61,244 nt of DNA, taken from positions 1 to 61,244 of the forward strand of contig URHD01000001.1 of NCBI GenBank assembly GCA_900547585.1. Direction: 5' to 3'. A program made the translations under genes and the position numbers. Source of the DNA: an uncultured bacterium (GTDB lineage Bacteria > Cyanobacteriota > Vampirovibrionia > Gastranaerophilales > Gastranaerophilaceae). The number at the start of each line of letters is the position of its first letter. Positions within the stretch are counted from its first letter, which is position 1. Below, one piece after another: positions 25,237 through 33,904 of the stretch. Below the pieces are notes generated by a model that searched no databases, was not told where the DNA came from, and worked only from the letters and a program-made list of their open reading frames with translations.

Positions 25237-25263
25237 AATCCTGAATTTGAGAGAGGTATCTTT

Positions 25264-26316
25264 ATGTATGACGTAATTACTATCGGAAGCGCAACAATAG
25301 ACGCTTTTATTGAATGTGACGATGCAAATATCGTTTCCGTGAACACAAAAAATTGCCAGAACGAGTTTATGGCGTACCCGTACGGCGCAAAGATGGAAAT
25401 TAACGGTTTTAAAACGGCTGTGGGCGGCGGCGGGCTGAATGCGGCTTCGAATTTTGCAAATCTCGGGCTCGATACCTCGGCAATCTTCAAAATCGGCGAA
25501 GATTTTCAGGCAAAAAATATTCTTTCAAAAATGGAGCAGGCAGGAGTTGATATTTCCAACGTAATTGTCAGCGAAGACGAAACCTCGGGCTTTTCCATTA
25601 TTCTTGTAAGTTTTGAGGGCAACAGAACCGTTCTTGCGCACCGCGGCACAAACGGCACAATCAGAGAAGCAGAAATTGATTTTGAAGCAATCAAAAATGC
25701 AAAATGGCTTTACATTGCGCCTTTGAATGGCGAATCCGGTCAGGTTCTGGACGTCATTTCAAGGTTTGCAGAAGAAAACAACGTAAACACAACCATAAAT
25801 CCGGGCTCCTCAAGCCTTAAACAGGGGATGAAATACTTCAAAAATATCTTCAAAACAGCTGAAGTCGTTGTTATGAACAAAGAAGAAGCCTCAATGGTCA
25901 CAAAAATTGAAGTGCGCCCCGACACAAAGTCAGAAAAGTTCTCGGATGAAATAATCCATCCTGACATCGTCAAAATGCTCGATGAATTAAAAGGAATGGG
26001 CGCAAAAATCGTCATAATCACGGACGGCAAAAACGGTGTATATGCTTTTGACGGGAAAAAATATTACAGATGTCCGGAATTCCCCGCAAAAGTAGTAAGT
26101 ACGCTCGGAGCAGGCGATGCGCTTTCATCTACGTTCACTGCGGCGCTGGAATACACAAACTGGAACATCGAAAAATCGCTTATGCTTGCCTCTGTAAATG
26201 CAGCGTCGGTTGTTTCGCATTTTGGCGCGCAGGAAGGATTTTTGAAGTTTGAAGACATGGAAAGAAAACTCAAAGAACATCCCTGCTTTATGGTTGATGT
26301 TCTGGAATGCAGATAA
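25264..26316 (+). CDS. PfkB/ribokinase-family carbohydrate or nucleoside kinase
   Basis: ATP-dependent sugar or nucleoside kinase, 350 aa (slightly longer than most). N-terminal YDVITIGSATIDAFIE, the substrate-binding VGGGGLNAASNFANLGL, and the catalytic TLGAGDALSSTF anion hole with base Asp. The remaining sequence fits the ribokinase fold. Substrate (ribose, fructose-6-phosphate, adenosine or another) cannot be fixed. GAGAGG 7 nt before the ATG is the ribosome-binding site; it is probably co-transcribed with the recombinase gene. Confidence 0.85.
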   Translation: MYDVITIGSATIDAFIECDDANIVSVNTKNCQNEFMAYPYGAKMEINGFKTAVGGGGLNAASNFANLGLDTSAIFKIGEDFQAKNILSKMEQAGVDISNVIVSEDETSGFSIILVSFEGNRTVLAHRGTNGTIREAEIDFEAIKNAKWLYIAPLNGESGQVLDVISRFAEENNVNTTINPGSSSLKQGMKYFKNIFKTAEVVVMNKEEASMVTKIEVRPDTKSEKFSDEIIHPDIVKMLDELKGMGAKIVIITDGKNGVYAFDGKKYYRCPEFPAKVVSTLGAGDALSSTFTAALEYTNWNIEKSLMLASVNAASVVSHFGAQEGFLKFEDMERKLKEHPCFMVDVLECR

Positions 26317-26332
26317 AATGCTTTAAAACCGT

Positions 26333-27238
26333 TTATTTAATAATAACAGCATCCTCTCTGAGCTGAATCACAAATTTTGCGCCCGCGGGTATTGAAATCG
26401 ATCCGCCTTTTGTGAAAAGAGCAATAACAGGAGAGGAAACCACATTGGCGCCGTAGACCACCAGACCCGCTGCGGTTGGAAAAGGCGCAATTACAAGGTT
26501 TATGCCGCCTTTTTTTGCAAATTTACAGGAGCTTTTCCACATTTTTTTGAGATATTTGCTCCCGAAAGTTGTGGAATTCCACATGTTTTGAAGATATTTG
26601 CGTTTGCCTTTTATGTTGTTCAGGAAGATTTTTTTATCGTTTGCGACGCTGATTTTTGCGTCAATTTCATAAGTTGCGCCTTTATAAACCATTTCATCAA
26701 CCTTAATAACTATCAGACCGCCGTTTCCGCTGATATATGGCTGATGGGAATCAACAATTCGGCCTTTAAAAACAGTGCCGGCAGGAATTGTTATATATGT
26801 GAACGTTTCAGGCGCTGTACTGACAAAACTTACTCTTGAACCGAGCCTTGTTTTGTCGGAAACAGCATTTTGAAGTTTTACCCTGAATTTTTTACCTTTT
26901 TTGAGCACAGCCGTGGATTTCACATTGTTTTGTGCAGATGTATTCGTAGTTGTACCCCTTGCAGGAACCGTGACAGGGGCAGTATTTTTAGGAGCAGCCG
27001 GCACAGCAGCAGGAGATTCCGCAGGGGACGGGCTAAATGCATCAATTGTCGTGTCAAAAGGGTCAGCCTCGCTCGGGAGCGCAGGAAGCAGGTCGTTTTC
27101 TATTTTTTTTGTGTTGTATTTTGCTCTGATTGCACTATCGATTGAATCATCGACAAAATCATCACAAAAAGCAACGCCCGAGGAGAAAACCGCTGCAACA
27201 AATGATAGCAATAAAAATTTTTTTAATTTTAATTCCAT
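26333..27238 (-). CDS. Exported hypothetical protein (~301 aa)
   Basis: A signal peptide (MELKLKKFLLLSFVAAVFSSGVAFCDD) is followed by a Pro/Ala/Thr-rich linker (~50-110) and a C-terminal half that alternates beta-like segments (KFRVKLQNAVSDKTRLGSRVSFVS, TYITIPAGTVFKGRIVD, SISIPAGAKFVIQL). The repeated 'IPAG' before 'VFKG' or 'KFVIQL' recalls bacterial envelope/conjugation proteins that assemble on membranes (TrbI/VirB10-like C-termini), but I cannot confirm this. It begins 7 nt after the amidase stop, so the two envelope genes are one transcription unit. I use the ATG at 27238. Confidence 0.7.
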   Translation of the reverse strand: MELKLKKFLLLSFVAAVFSSGVAFCDDFVDDSIDSAIRAKYNTKKIENDLLPALPSEADPFDTTIDAFSPSPAESPAAVPAAPKNTAPVTVPARGTTTNTSAQNNVKSTAVLKKGKKFRVKLQNAVSDKTRLGSRVSFVSTAPETFTYITIPAGTVFKGRIVDSHQPYISGNGGLIVIKVDEMVYKGATYEIDAKISVANDKKIFLNNIKGKRKYLQNMWNSTTFGSKYLKKMWKSSCKFAKKGGINLVIAPFPTAAGLVVYGANVVSSPVIALFTKGGSISIPAGAKFVIQLREDAVIIK

Positions 27239-27245
27239 AATGTGC

Positions 27246-28718
27246 CTAATCAACAGGTTTTACAGTCGAATCAATCAAATATTTTTCCAGCCCCGATTTA
27301 ATCGAAACTGCGGCTTTCTGCCTGAAGTTTTCATCCAGCATAAGCATATATTCTGTCGGATGAATCATATACGCAACCTCCAGAAGCACACATAACGGCA
27401 TTGTCGGGCGCGTAAGCACAAAACTGGAGCGGTTAAAACCGTCATTAGCCGTGCTCAAATCAGTAATTAGCTTTTCCTGCAAGGATTTTGCGAGCAGTTT
27501 TGCCTCGTTGTTGTAATAAAATACAGAAGTTCCGTGTTTTTTGTAAGGATCGGCTCCGTCAGGAAGCGCGTTTGCATGCAAGCTTATAAGAACCAGCGCA
27601 TCAGCGTCTTTTGCCATTTTCGGACGTTCATAAAGCGGGGTATTTGTGTCATCTGTACGGGTCATAACAACCTGTGCACCGGAGTTTTCAAGTTCCTGCT
27701 TCAATCTGCGGGCGACATCAAGGTTAATTTCCTTTTCTTTAACACCTGTAGGCCCGACAGCGCCGGAATCACATCCTCCATGCCCGGGGTCAATCCCTAT
27801 CACTAGCCCTTTCAGCGGAGCTTTTTCATCAATTTTTGGCTCTTTTCTGATTTTTAAAACGAGATTTTTTCCATCGTAATAACAATCATAGCCCCATAAT
27901 TTCTGGTTCAGTTCAATAAAATATCTGGAAATTTCTCCGGTTTGCGCAGTTGCAATCGCGAGATTTTTTATTGCGGTCATGGGTTTGAAGATTTTGCTGT
28001 CAGCAGCATTGTTTTTGACGCCGAAAATCTCCAGTTCAAGTCCGCCCTCCACTTCCTTCACTGAAAACGGAGCTCTTATGTCAAGTGAGGACTTTATGTA
28101 CTCGTAATATTTATCTTCGCTTAAAACAACGTCGCAAACCGTGGCGTGGAGCTTTTCATTTATTAAAGAATGGTTGATAACCTTTGATTCCGCCACCCAT
28201 GCGGTTTTATCAGGGCTCAGGGTTACTCTGTACCAGTTTCCCTTTTTGCCGTTAATCATCAAAACCGTATCTTTGTCCAGATGTGTGATTCTGGAGCCGT
28301 TTTCATCGGGTTGCGCCCTTAGCGGAGTGTTGTCGCACAAAACAAGAGCATAAATATACTCATTTTCCCCGAATTCTTCAAGCGGAGGCTCCTGTTTTAC
28401 GGTTTGGGATTTCGGGGGTTTTGTTATGGAATATTTTACCGAAGTTTTTTCACTTCCGGTAGTTGATTCAAGCACAAAATCATTTTCTCCGTCATGCAGG
28501 GTCACTACCTCAACAAATGAACCGTTTTCCCACACTTTTACAGGCTTGCTGTTGATAGTCAGTGTTGAACCTGCCGTAGTGCTACCCACAAAAAACGTCG
28601 AGGAAGCATTCACACTTACCGTCGGGTTTTTAGGATAAACGACCTCGAGTGCTTCGCACTGAACTCCCGTTATTACCATTGCTGCGGCCGAAAAAATTAG
28701 TTTGTTTAAGTTCTTCAT
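27246..28718 (-). CDS. amiC: N-acetylmuramoyl-L-alanine amidase (Amidase_3) with SH3-like domain
   Basis: Exported zinc amidase that cuts the amide bond between MurNAc and the stem peptide; 490 aa. A signal peptide (MKNLNKLIFSAAAMVITGVQCEA) is followed by an N-terminal Ig-like/PKD-like part (~25-105), an SH3b-like domain (YALVLCDNTPLRAQPDENGS...), an AMIN-like region and the C-terminal catalytic domain: IGIDPGHGGCDSG, KEKEINLDVA, ISLHANALP and LLEVAYMIH supply His, Glu, His and Glu. The start is the ATG at 28718; the frame upstream extends to 28754. The adjacent exported protein is downstream in the same unit. Confidence 0.9.
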   Translation of the reverse strand: MKNLNKLIFSAAAMVITGVQCEALEVVYPKNPTVSVNASSTFFVGSTTAGSTLTINSKPVKVWENGSFVEVVTLHDGENDFVLESTTGSEKTSVKYSITKPPKSQTVKQEPPLEEFGENEYIYALVLCDNTPLRAQPDENGSRITHLDKDTVLMINGKKGNWYRVTLSPDKTAWVAESKVINHSLINEKLHATVCDVVLSEDKYYEYIKSSLDIRAPFSVKEVEGGLELEIFGVKNNAADSKIFKPMTAIKNLAIATAQTGEISRYFIELNQKLWGYDCYYDGKNLVLKIRKEPKIDEKAPLKGLVIGIDPGHGGCDSGAVGPTGVKEKEINLDVARRLKQELENSGAQVVMTRTDDTNTPLYERPKMAKDADALVLISLHANALPDGADPYKKHGTSVFYYNNEAKLLAKSLQEKLITDLSTANDGFNRSSFVLTRPTMPLCVLLEVAYMIHPTEYMLMLDENFRQKAAVSIKSGLEKYLIDSTVKPVD

Positions 28719-28779
28719 TGTAAAAATTATCTCAAATTTCATATTTTTTTGCAAATTTTATGTAATATAAATCATAAGA

Positions 28780-28809
28780 TTGACAAAAAAATTTTATCAG
28801 GGATTTTAT
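28780..28809 (+). promoter_or_regulatory. Promoter of the 28837 hypothetical gene
   Basis: TTGACA, 18-base spacer, TTTTAT. Its spacer contains TTATCAGGGATTTT, which also occurs at ~16665 near the start of the HENGH gene. AAAAGGGGAAACC is the ribosome-binding site. Confidence 0.45.
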
Positions 28810-28836
28810 AACATCAGATAGTCAAAAGGGGAAACC

Positions 28837-29415
28837 ATGCTAACAAAAATTTCATACACACCGGCAAACTACAAAGTAAACAAGAATTTTCAGGCCGAAA
28901 GAAGCATAAACACAAACAAAACCGCACAGGTAAGTTTCGGAATGCTGCCGGCAAAAGCCATTTCTAAAAATAACGTAGAACTTCTGGAAAAAATCGCCCA
29001 AAAACTTAGCCAGGGCCCTGATGGAGTCTTTACAAAAACAATAAACAACAAAACTATTACACTTAACCGTTTTCCAAAAAGCTGTGGAGAAATTTTGATA
29101 AAAGAAAAAAACGGTTCTGAGCTAAAAATTAATAATATTTTTTATGGAGAAGCCCTAAATCTAGAATATCTGGAAAAAACCAAAAAGCCGTCAATAACTT
29201 CGATGCGCCTCGCTTACGGCAAAGACGGAAAGGGCTATGAGTTTGAACCCGGTGAAATATTGAGGTTCAAATCCCAATACCCGCAAAAAGGAATGACGCT
29301 TAATGTTGAACGCATTTACTACGACCGCTCTACAGTAAATGCATATTTTAATGAAGAAAGATTAAAAAGACTCAATTGTGTGTTAAAAAGAATTCTTCCA
29401 GATGCGCTCCTTTAG
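28837..29415 (+). CDS. Hypothetical protein with N-terminal VSFGM motif (192 aa)
   Basis: 192 aa, no known domain. The first ~35 residues (MLTKISYTPANYKVNKNFQAERSINTNKTAQVSFGM) are polar, then PAKAISKNNVELLEKIAQKL forms a helix and the rest is beta-rich (ITSMRLAYGKDGKGYEFEPGEILRF). The 'VSFG' stretch about 30 residues in appears, from memory, in many unrelated small proteins of this lineage and may be a targeting or processing signal rather than part of a domain. The stop overlaps the convergent DJ-1 gene by 4 nt (CTTTAGCC). Confidence 0.65.
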   Translation: MLTKISYTPANYKVNKNFQAERSINTNKTAQVSFGMLPAKAISKNNVELLEKIAQKLSQGPDGVFTKTINNKTITLNRFPKSCGEILIKEKNGSELKINNIFYGEALNLEYLEKTKKPSITSMRLAYGKDGKGYEFEPGEILRFKSQYPQKGMTLNVERIYYDRSTVNAYFNEERLKRLNCVLKRILPDALL

Positions 29416-30080
29416 CCAATCTGGTTCAAATATTCTATAACTTTTTCAGCTACGGCAATTGCAGATGCCGGATTTTGTCCGGTAATCAGGTTATCATCAA
29501 CAACGACATGCTCTGCCCACGGTTTAAGCTGAGTAAATTCAGCTCCCAGCTGTTCGAGGCGTGATTGAAGCAAAAACGGAACGAGTTCGGTTCTTTTCAC
29601 AATCTTTTCTTCCTCGTTTGTAAAAGAAGTTACTTTTTTGTTTTTAACAATCGGCTCCCCATCGGTTCTTTTTGCCCCAAGAAGCCCCGCCGGCCCGTGA
29701 CAAACCGCGCTGGTTGCTTTTCCGGTATTGTAAAAATGGCCAGTAACTTCAGCAACAAGCTCGTTTTCCGCAATATCGAACATGGGGCCATGCCCGCCCG
29801 GGAAAAAGATTGCATCAAAATTTTTGTAATCAACTTCTTCAAGTTTTTTTGTATTTTCAAGGAACTTTGCAGCTTCATCCCATTCCATGGGGTTTGAGCA
29901 GGAGAGGCTGCCCTCATCAATCGGTGATTTGCCGCCTTTTATGCTGGCTACGGTAATTTCATAACCGGTATCTCTAAAAATTAAGAAAGGAACCGCAAAC
30001 TCTTCAAGCCACACGCCTGTTTGCGTTCCATCAGCGAGTTTGTCAGCATTCGTAACAACAATAAGCACCTTTTTAGACAT
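29412..30080 (-). CDS. DJ-1/PfpI-family glutamine-amidotransferase-like protein
   Basis: 222 aa, alpha/beta DJ-1 fold. The nucleophile elbow is AVCHGPAGLLG, with Cys~115 the candidate active residue. Upstream FFPGGHGPMFDIAEN carries the conserved Gly-His pattern of the Hsp31-like group; HVVVDDNLITGQNPASAIA is the conserved C-terminal block. Members are deglycases, chaperones or glyoxalases, and the reaction here is not fixed by sequence. AAAAGGAAAAAAAT precedes the ATG. Confidence 0.87.
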   Translation of the reverse strand: MSKKVLIVVTNADKLADGTQTGVWLEEFAVPFLIFRDTGYEITVASIKGGKSPIDEGSLSCSNPMEWDEAAKFLENTKKLEEVDYKNFDAIFFPGGHGPMFDIAENELVAEVTGHFYNTGKATSAVCHGPAGLLGAKRTDGEPIVKNKKVTSFTNEEEKIVKRTELVPFLLQSRLEQLGAEFTQLKPWAEHVVVDDNLITGQNPASAIAVAEKVIEYLNQIG

Positions 30081-30153
30081 ATTTTTTTCCTTTTAATAAC
30101 TAAGTGTACTTATTCTCTCCAATTTTGAAAAATCGCGCATTCCCCGACTGTAT

Positions 30154-30184
30154 AAAAAAATAATGCGACTTTAAAAAGCCGCAT
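30154..30184 (-). terminator. Hairpin with T-run, possible end of a small antisense or sRNA transcript
   Basis: On the minus strand ATGCGGCTTT - TT - AAAGTCGCAT is followed by TATTTTTTT. No annotated minus-strand gene ends here; the gene to the right (tyrA) runs away on the + strand. A TTGCAC - 16 nt - CATAAT promoter-like pair lies ~60-80 nt upstream on the minus strand. A short RNA between ~30215 and 30154 is possible but not established. Confidence 0.4.
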
Positions 30185-30306
30185 AAGTCAAGAAAGGAAT
30201 GGTTAGACTATTAATAATTAAATTATGCAGATTTTTACCATGCGGTGCAAATTGCTAAACAAAACTTAATAAATATGCTAAAATATTGTTAATAAAAGGA
30301 GAAAGT

Positions 30307-31110
30307 ATGAAAATCGGAATTTACGGACTGGGGCTGATTGGAGGCTCACTTTTGAAAGCGCTGCACGGCTATGAAAAAATCGCAGTAACAGGAAACGACA
30401 GCACAATCGAAGCTGCAAAACCTTATGCCGTCGAGGTCACAAAAGACCCGAACAGGCTTAAAGAATGCTCTCTTGTGTTCGTTTGCGTTCCGATGAACAA
30501 AACACTTGAGGTTCTTGACAGACTTGAAAATATAGTTTCTGCGGACACGATTGTTGCCGATGTTGCGAGCCTGAAAGGGTTTGTTATGGAGAAAAAACGT
30601 CCGTACAAGCTTATTGGCACCCATCCTATGGCCGGAACGGAACATACTGGCTTTGAATATTCGTTTAAAGAGCTGTTTGAGGGCGCAAAGTGGGTTATTA
30701 CTCCGTCTGAGGAAACCACGCCGGAGGATTTGAACAAAATCGAAACCATAATTAAATCCGTATGGGCCCATCCGGTAATAATGGACGCAAAAACGCACGA
30801 CAGGGCAGCAGCGTTGATTAGCCACATGCCAATGCTGGTTTCACAGGCTCTAATGCTCTCCGTCCAGGGAAACAATGACGCAAAACGCCTTGCAGCGAGC
30901 GGTTTTCGGGATATGACGCGGCTTGCAATGTCAAATACCGAAATGGCTGCGGATATGGTCAATTTGAACAGGGAAAATATTGAAGAATCGCTCGGGCTGC
31001 TTTCAGCGTCGATTATGCAGCTTTTGGGCAGTGATTACACGGGAAAAATTGAAGAAATTGCGCAAAAAAGACGTGCAATGTATGACGAGAGCGGGAAAAA
31101 TGTTTTGTAG
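30307..31110 (+). CDS. tyrA: TyrA, prephenate/arogenate dehydrogenase
   Basis: NAD(P)-dependent enzyme of tyrosine synthesis, 267 aa (a stand-alone TyrA without chorismate mutase). N-terminal Rossmann site IGIYGLGLIGGSLLKAL; VFVCVP; the catalytic-domain blocks IGTHPMAGTEHTG and AALISHMPMLVSQAL with catalytic His. ATG at 30307 follows AAAGGAG; the frame is open to 30286. The first glycine loop ends GGSLL and the residue after the second beta strand is Asn/Asp-like (TGNDS), so I do not choose between NAD and NADP. It is followed by glyS. Confidence 0.9.
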   Translation: MKIGIYGLGLIGGSLLKALHGYEKIAVTGNDSTIEAAKPYAVEVTKDPNRLKECSLVFVCVPMNKTLEVLDRLENIVSADTIVADVASLKGFVMEKKRPYKLIGTHPMAGTEHTGFEYSFKELFEGAKWVITPSEETTPEDLNKIETIIKSVWAHPVIMDAKTHDRAAALISHMPMLVSQALMLSVQGNNDAKRLAASGFRDMTRLAMSNTEMAADMVNLNRENIEESLGLLSASIMQLLGSDYTGKIEEIAQKRRAMYDESGKNVL

Positions 31111-31159
31111 ATTGCTAAAGTTGTCCAGCGCCGTTTCTTGGAGCGGAACTTAAGGCGTG

Positions 31160-31189
31160 TTGTTGCTCATTATTATTTTGTAATATAAT
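31160..31189 (+). promoter_or_regulatory. glyS promoter
   Basis: TTGTTG, 18-base spacer, TATAAT. The leader has a CTGC...GCAG hairpin but no T-box signs. Confidence 0.45.
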
Positions 31190-31272
31190 TAATTTGAAAT
31201 ACTGCCTGTTTTGCAGGTGATTTTGATAAAAATTCATAAAAAAGATGTTTGAAGAAAAAGGATTTAATAATA

Positions 31273-33294
31273 ATGAGCAAATATTTACTGGAAATCGGAA
31301 CAGAAGAGCTGCCTTATAAGTTTATTGATGCAGGTCAGGAACAATTGAAAACTGCATTTGAAAAACTGCTTAAAGAAAACGAAATCGAGTTTTCAAGCGT
31401 AAAAACCTACGGCACTCCGCGAAGATTGACGGTAGTAGTCGACGGTTTGAACGAAAAGCAGCCGGACACGGTTAAAACCGTCAGGGGGCCGATTGCGAAT
31501 ATTGCATTCGATGAAAATGGAAACCTCACCCAGGCAGGATTGGGGTTTGCCCGCAAAAACGGGGTTGAACCGTCCGCGTTGTACAAAGAAGATAATTATG
31601 TTCATGCAAAAATCGAGAAAAAAGGCAAACTCACCAAAGATGTTCTCGCAGAAAACATTGAAAATCTGGTTTTGAAAATGCAGGGCCCTTATTTTATGAG
31701 ATGGGCTGAGCTGGATGTAAAATTCCAAAGACCTATCAGATGGGTGGTTTCGCTTTTTGATAATGATGAGTTGAAAATAAAGATTGCAGAGGTTGAATCC
31801 TCAAGATTTTCACGCGGACACAGGTTTGCTTCTTCAAAAGTTGAAATCAAAAACCCTGATAACTACGAAGATGCGCTTTTTGAAGCAAAAGTTATTGTTG
31901 ACGGCGAAAAAAGAAAAGAAAAAATCATTTCTTCAGCAAAAGCCGAAGCCCAAAAAATCGGCGCACAGGTTGTTCTCGATGAAGAACTTGTGAAAGAAGT
32001 TACCAATATAACGGAATGGCCGGTTCCGGTTGTGTGCAATTTTGACAAAAACTACCTGAATGTGCCGGAAAAAGTAACTGTAACCGTTATGGCTACTCAC
32101 CAGCGCTATTTCCCGCTTTACAAAGACGGAAAATTGATAAACAGCTTTATTACGACAACAAATTTCCTCGGGAACGACTTTGAAAACATAAAAGCAGGGA
32201 ATGAAAGAGTTGTTAAGGCAAGACTTGATGATGCGGTATTTTTCTTCAATGAAGATACGAAAAAACCGTTTGAAAGCAATCTTGAGGGCTTAAAAGGGGT
32301 CACATTCCAAAAAGGAATGGGCTCAATGTACGATAAAACTTACAGAATCCTTGAACTCTCAAAATACATCGCAAAAGAACTCGGCAAAGAGTCAAAAACC
32401 ATCGAAAGAACCGCACTTTTATGCAAAGCTGACCTTGTTACGAGCCTTGTGTTTGAATTTACTGAATTACAGGGTTTTATCGGTTCGGATTACGCGTTCA
32501 ATTCCGGCGAAGCGCCTCAGGTTGTCGAAGGTATAAAAGAACATTATTACCCGCTGGGCGCAGATTCGGAGCTTGCGGAATCGATTGAGGGACAGGTTGT
32601 CGGTCTGGCAGACAAAATCGACACAATCTGTGCTGTTTTTGCAGAAGGCAAAAAGCCGACCGGCTCTGCGGATCCGCTTGGCGTCCGCCGCGCAACGCTC
32701 GGTATTTTGAAAACGATTATTCAAAAGGATTTGAAAGTAAATCTCACAGAATTGATTAAAAAATCGATTTCTATTTTGCCCGTAAAAGTTGACGCTCCGC
32801 AAAAGCTTTACGAAGAAGTAAAAAACTTCTTTGAACAGCGCTTATCAATTTATTACAACGACAAATATTCACATGACGTTGTTGAGGCTTGTTTGTCGAA
32901 CAAAGATGCGCTTTCTGATTTGGGCGATTTTGCCCTGCGGCTTGAAGTCGTTGAAAAAATCAAAAAACTGCCTGAATTCGCTCCCGTAAACGAAGCCGCC
33001 AACAGGATAATTCGTATAGCCAAGGCAGATTCAAATTCACCTGACAAGGCATTGTTTAATAGCCCGTTTGAAACGAAACTTATGGAATGTTTAACATCCA
33101 TTAATGCTGATAACCTTGAATATGAAAAATTATTCGGAGAACTCGCAAAAGCAGTGCCCGTGATTAATGAATTCTTTGATAACGTGCTCGTTATGGACAA
33201 AGATGAAAAAATCAAGGAAAATCGATTAAAACTCCTTGCATTTGCAAAAGAAAAATTCGAAAAACTGGCTGATTTCTCCAAAATAAACGGTTAA
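31273..33294 (+). CDS. glyS: Glycyl-tRNA synthetase beta subunit
   Basis: 673 aa beta subunit of the alpha2-beta2 bacterial GlyRS, needed for tRNA recognition and charging. Typical blocks: LLEIGTEELPYKFI at the start, YGTPRRLTV, WAELDVKFQRPIRW, RGHRFAS, TVMATHQRYFPLY, ADLVTSLVFEFTELQG, FPSRRAT-like DPLGVRRATLGIL and the C-terminal anticodon-binding region. The ATG at 31273 with AAAAAGGA upstream gives the canonical N-terminus. The alpha subunit (glyQ), commonly adjacent, is not in this window, so the genes are split. Confidence 0.96.
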   Translation: MSKYLLEIGTEELPYKFIDAGQEQLKTAFEKLLKENEIEFSSVKTYGTPRRLTVVVDGLNEKQPDTVKTVRGPIANIAFDENGNLTQAGLGFARKNGVEPSALYKEDNYVHAKIEKKGKLTKDVLAENIENLVLKMQGPYFMRWAELDVKFQRPIRWVVSLFDNDELKIKIAEVESSRFSRGHRFASSKVEIKNPDNYEDALFEAKVIVDGEKRKEKIISSAKAEAQKIGAQVVLDEELVKEVTNITEWPVPVVCNFDKNYLNVPEKVTVTVMATHQRYFPLYKDGKLINSFITTTNFLGNDFENIKAGNERVVKARLDDAVFFFNEDTKKPFESNLEGLKGVTFQKGMGSMYDKTYRILELSKYIAKELGKESKTIERTALLCKADLVTSLVFEFTELQGFIGSDYAFNSGEAPQVVEGIKEHYYPLGADSELAESIEGQVVGLADKIDTICAVFAEGKKPTGSADPLGVRRATLGILKTIIQKDLKVNLTELIKKSISILPVKVDAPQKLYEEVKNFFEQRLSIYYNDKYSHDVVEACLSNKDALSDLGDFALRLEVVEKIKKLPEFAPVNEAANRIIRIAKADSNSPDKALFNSPFETKLMECLTSINADNLEYEKLFGELAKAVPVINEFFDNVLVMDKDEKIKENRLKLLAFAKEKFEKLADFSKING

Positions 33295-33337
33295 AGTTTA
33301 GTCATAGACTCCTGCGCAGCAGGTCAAAAACACGATT

Positions 33338-33733
33338 ATGGATAATATCAGGCTTTATACAGGAGTCCTGCTGTTTCTGTGCATGTTTTCGCTTGCCGAT
33401 TTTGAGAGCATCGGCACATTTCTCACGGAACGCAAGATTGTTCAAAAATACAAAAATTCGGAGAAAATGCTCGGATTCGGGGTTTTGCAGTACGAAAATG
33501 GCGTTTATGTAGTTGATGTACTGGACTTTACGCCTGCAAAACATGCCGGCATTGAAGAAATGGATAAAATTCTTGCTGTTGACGGCGAAAAAATCGATAC
33601 AATTGAACAATTCAAGAAAAAAATTGACCTTTTTCACAAAAATCAGGCGCTGAATCTCCTTGTATACAGAAAAAGCACCGGGCAAGACGTAAATATTTCA
33701 ATTAAACCTATAATTCTAATTCCGCAGGATTAG
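33338..33733 (+). CDS. Membrane-anchored single-PDZ protein (131 aa)
   Basis: A short protein with an N-terminal hydrophobic segment (LYTGVLLFLCMFSLADF) and one PDZ domain (residues ~50-125): MLGFGVLQYENGVYVVDVLDFTPAKHAGIEEMDKILAVDGEKIDTIEQF. The 'A..AGI...D.I..VDG' core is the classic PDZ carboxylate-loop surround. No protease domain is attached, so it may be an adaptor for a protease or secretion system. It begins 43 nt after glyS. Function otherwise unknown. Confidence 0.75.
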   Translation: MDNIRLYTGVLLFLCMFSLADFESIGTFLTERKIVQKYKNSEKMLGFGVLQYENGVYVVDVLDFTPAKHAGIEEMDKILAVDGEKIDTIEQFKKKIDLFHKNQALNLLVYRKSTGQDVNISIKPIILIPQD

Positions 33734-33834
33734 ATTTAACAAAATCCGATTAATTCTTTGTAACTAGAACTTAATGATTAACAGAACCTGAAAACACTTG
33801 CCCCAAAGGTAATCTCAGGGCTATAAATTTTTAG

Positions 33835-33863
33835 TTGATTTTGTGCTATGTTATTGTTATAAA
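33835..33863 (+). promoter_or_regulatory. Promoter of the alpha-glucan phosphorylase gene
   Basis: TTGATT, 17-base spacer, TATAAA. Start ~33870; AAAGGAG precedes the ATG at 33905. Confidence 0.55.
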
Positions 33864-33904
33864 GGGAACGATATAGATTAGGATAGTAATATCAAAGGAG
33901 AATT

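Noticed and set aside
16665..28805. Shared TTATCAGGGATTTT near two genes (16665 and 28793) as a regulatory site
   Set aside because: Only two copies, in opposite orientation relative to the adjacent genes, and one lies within a promoter spacer; likely coincidence.
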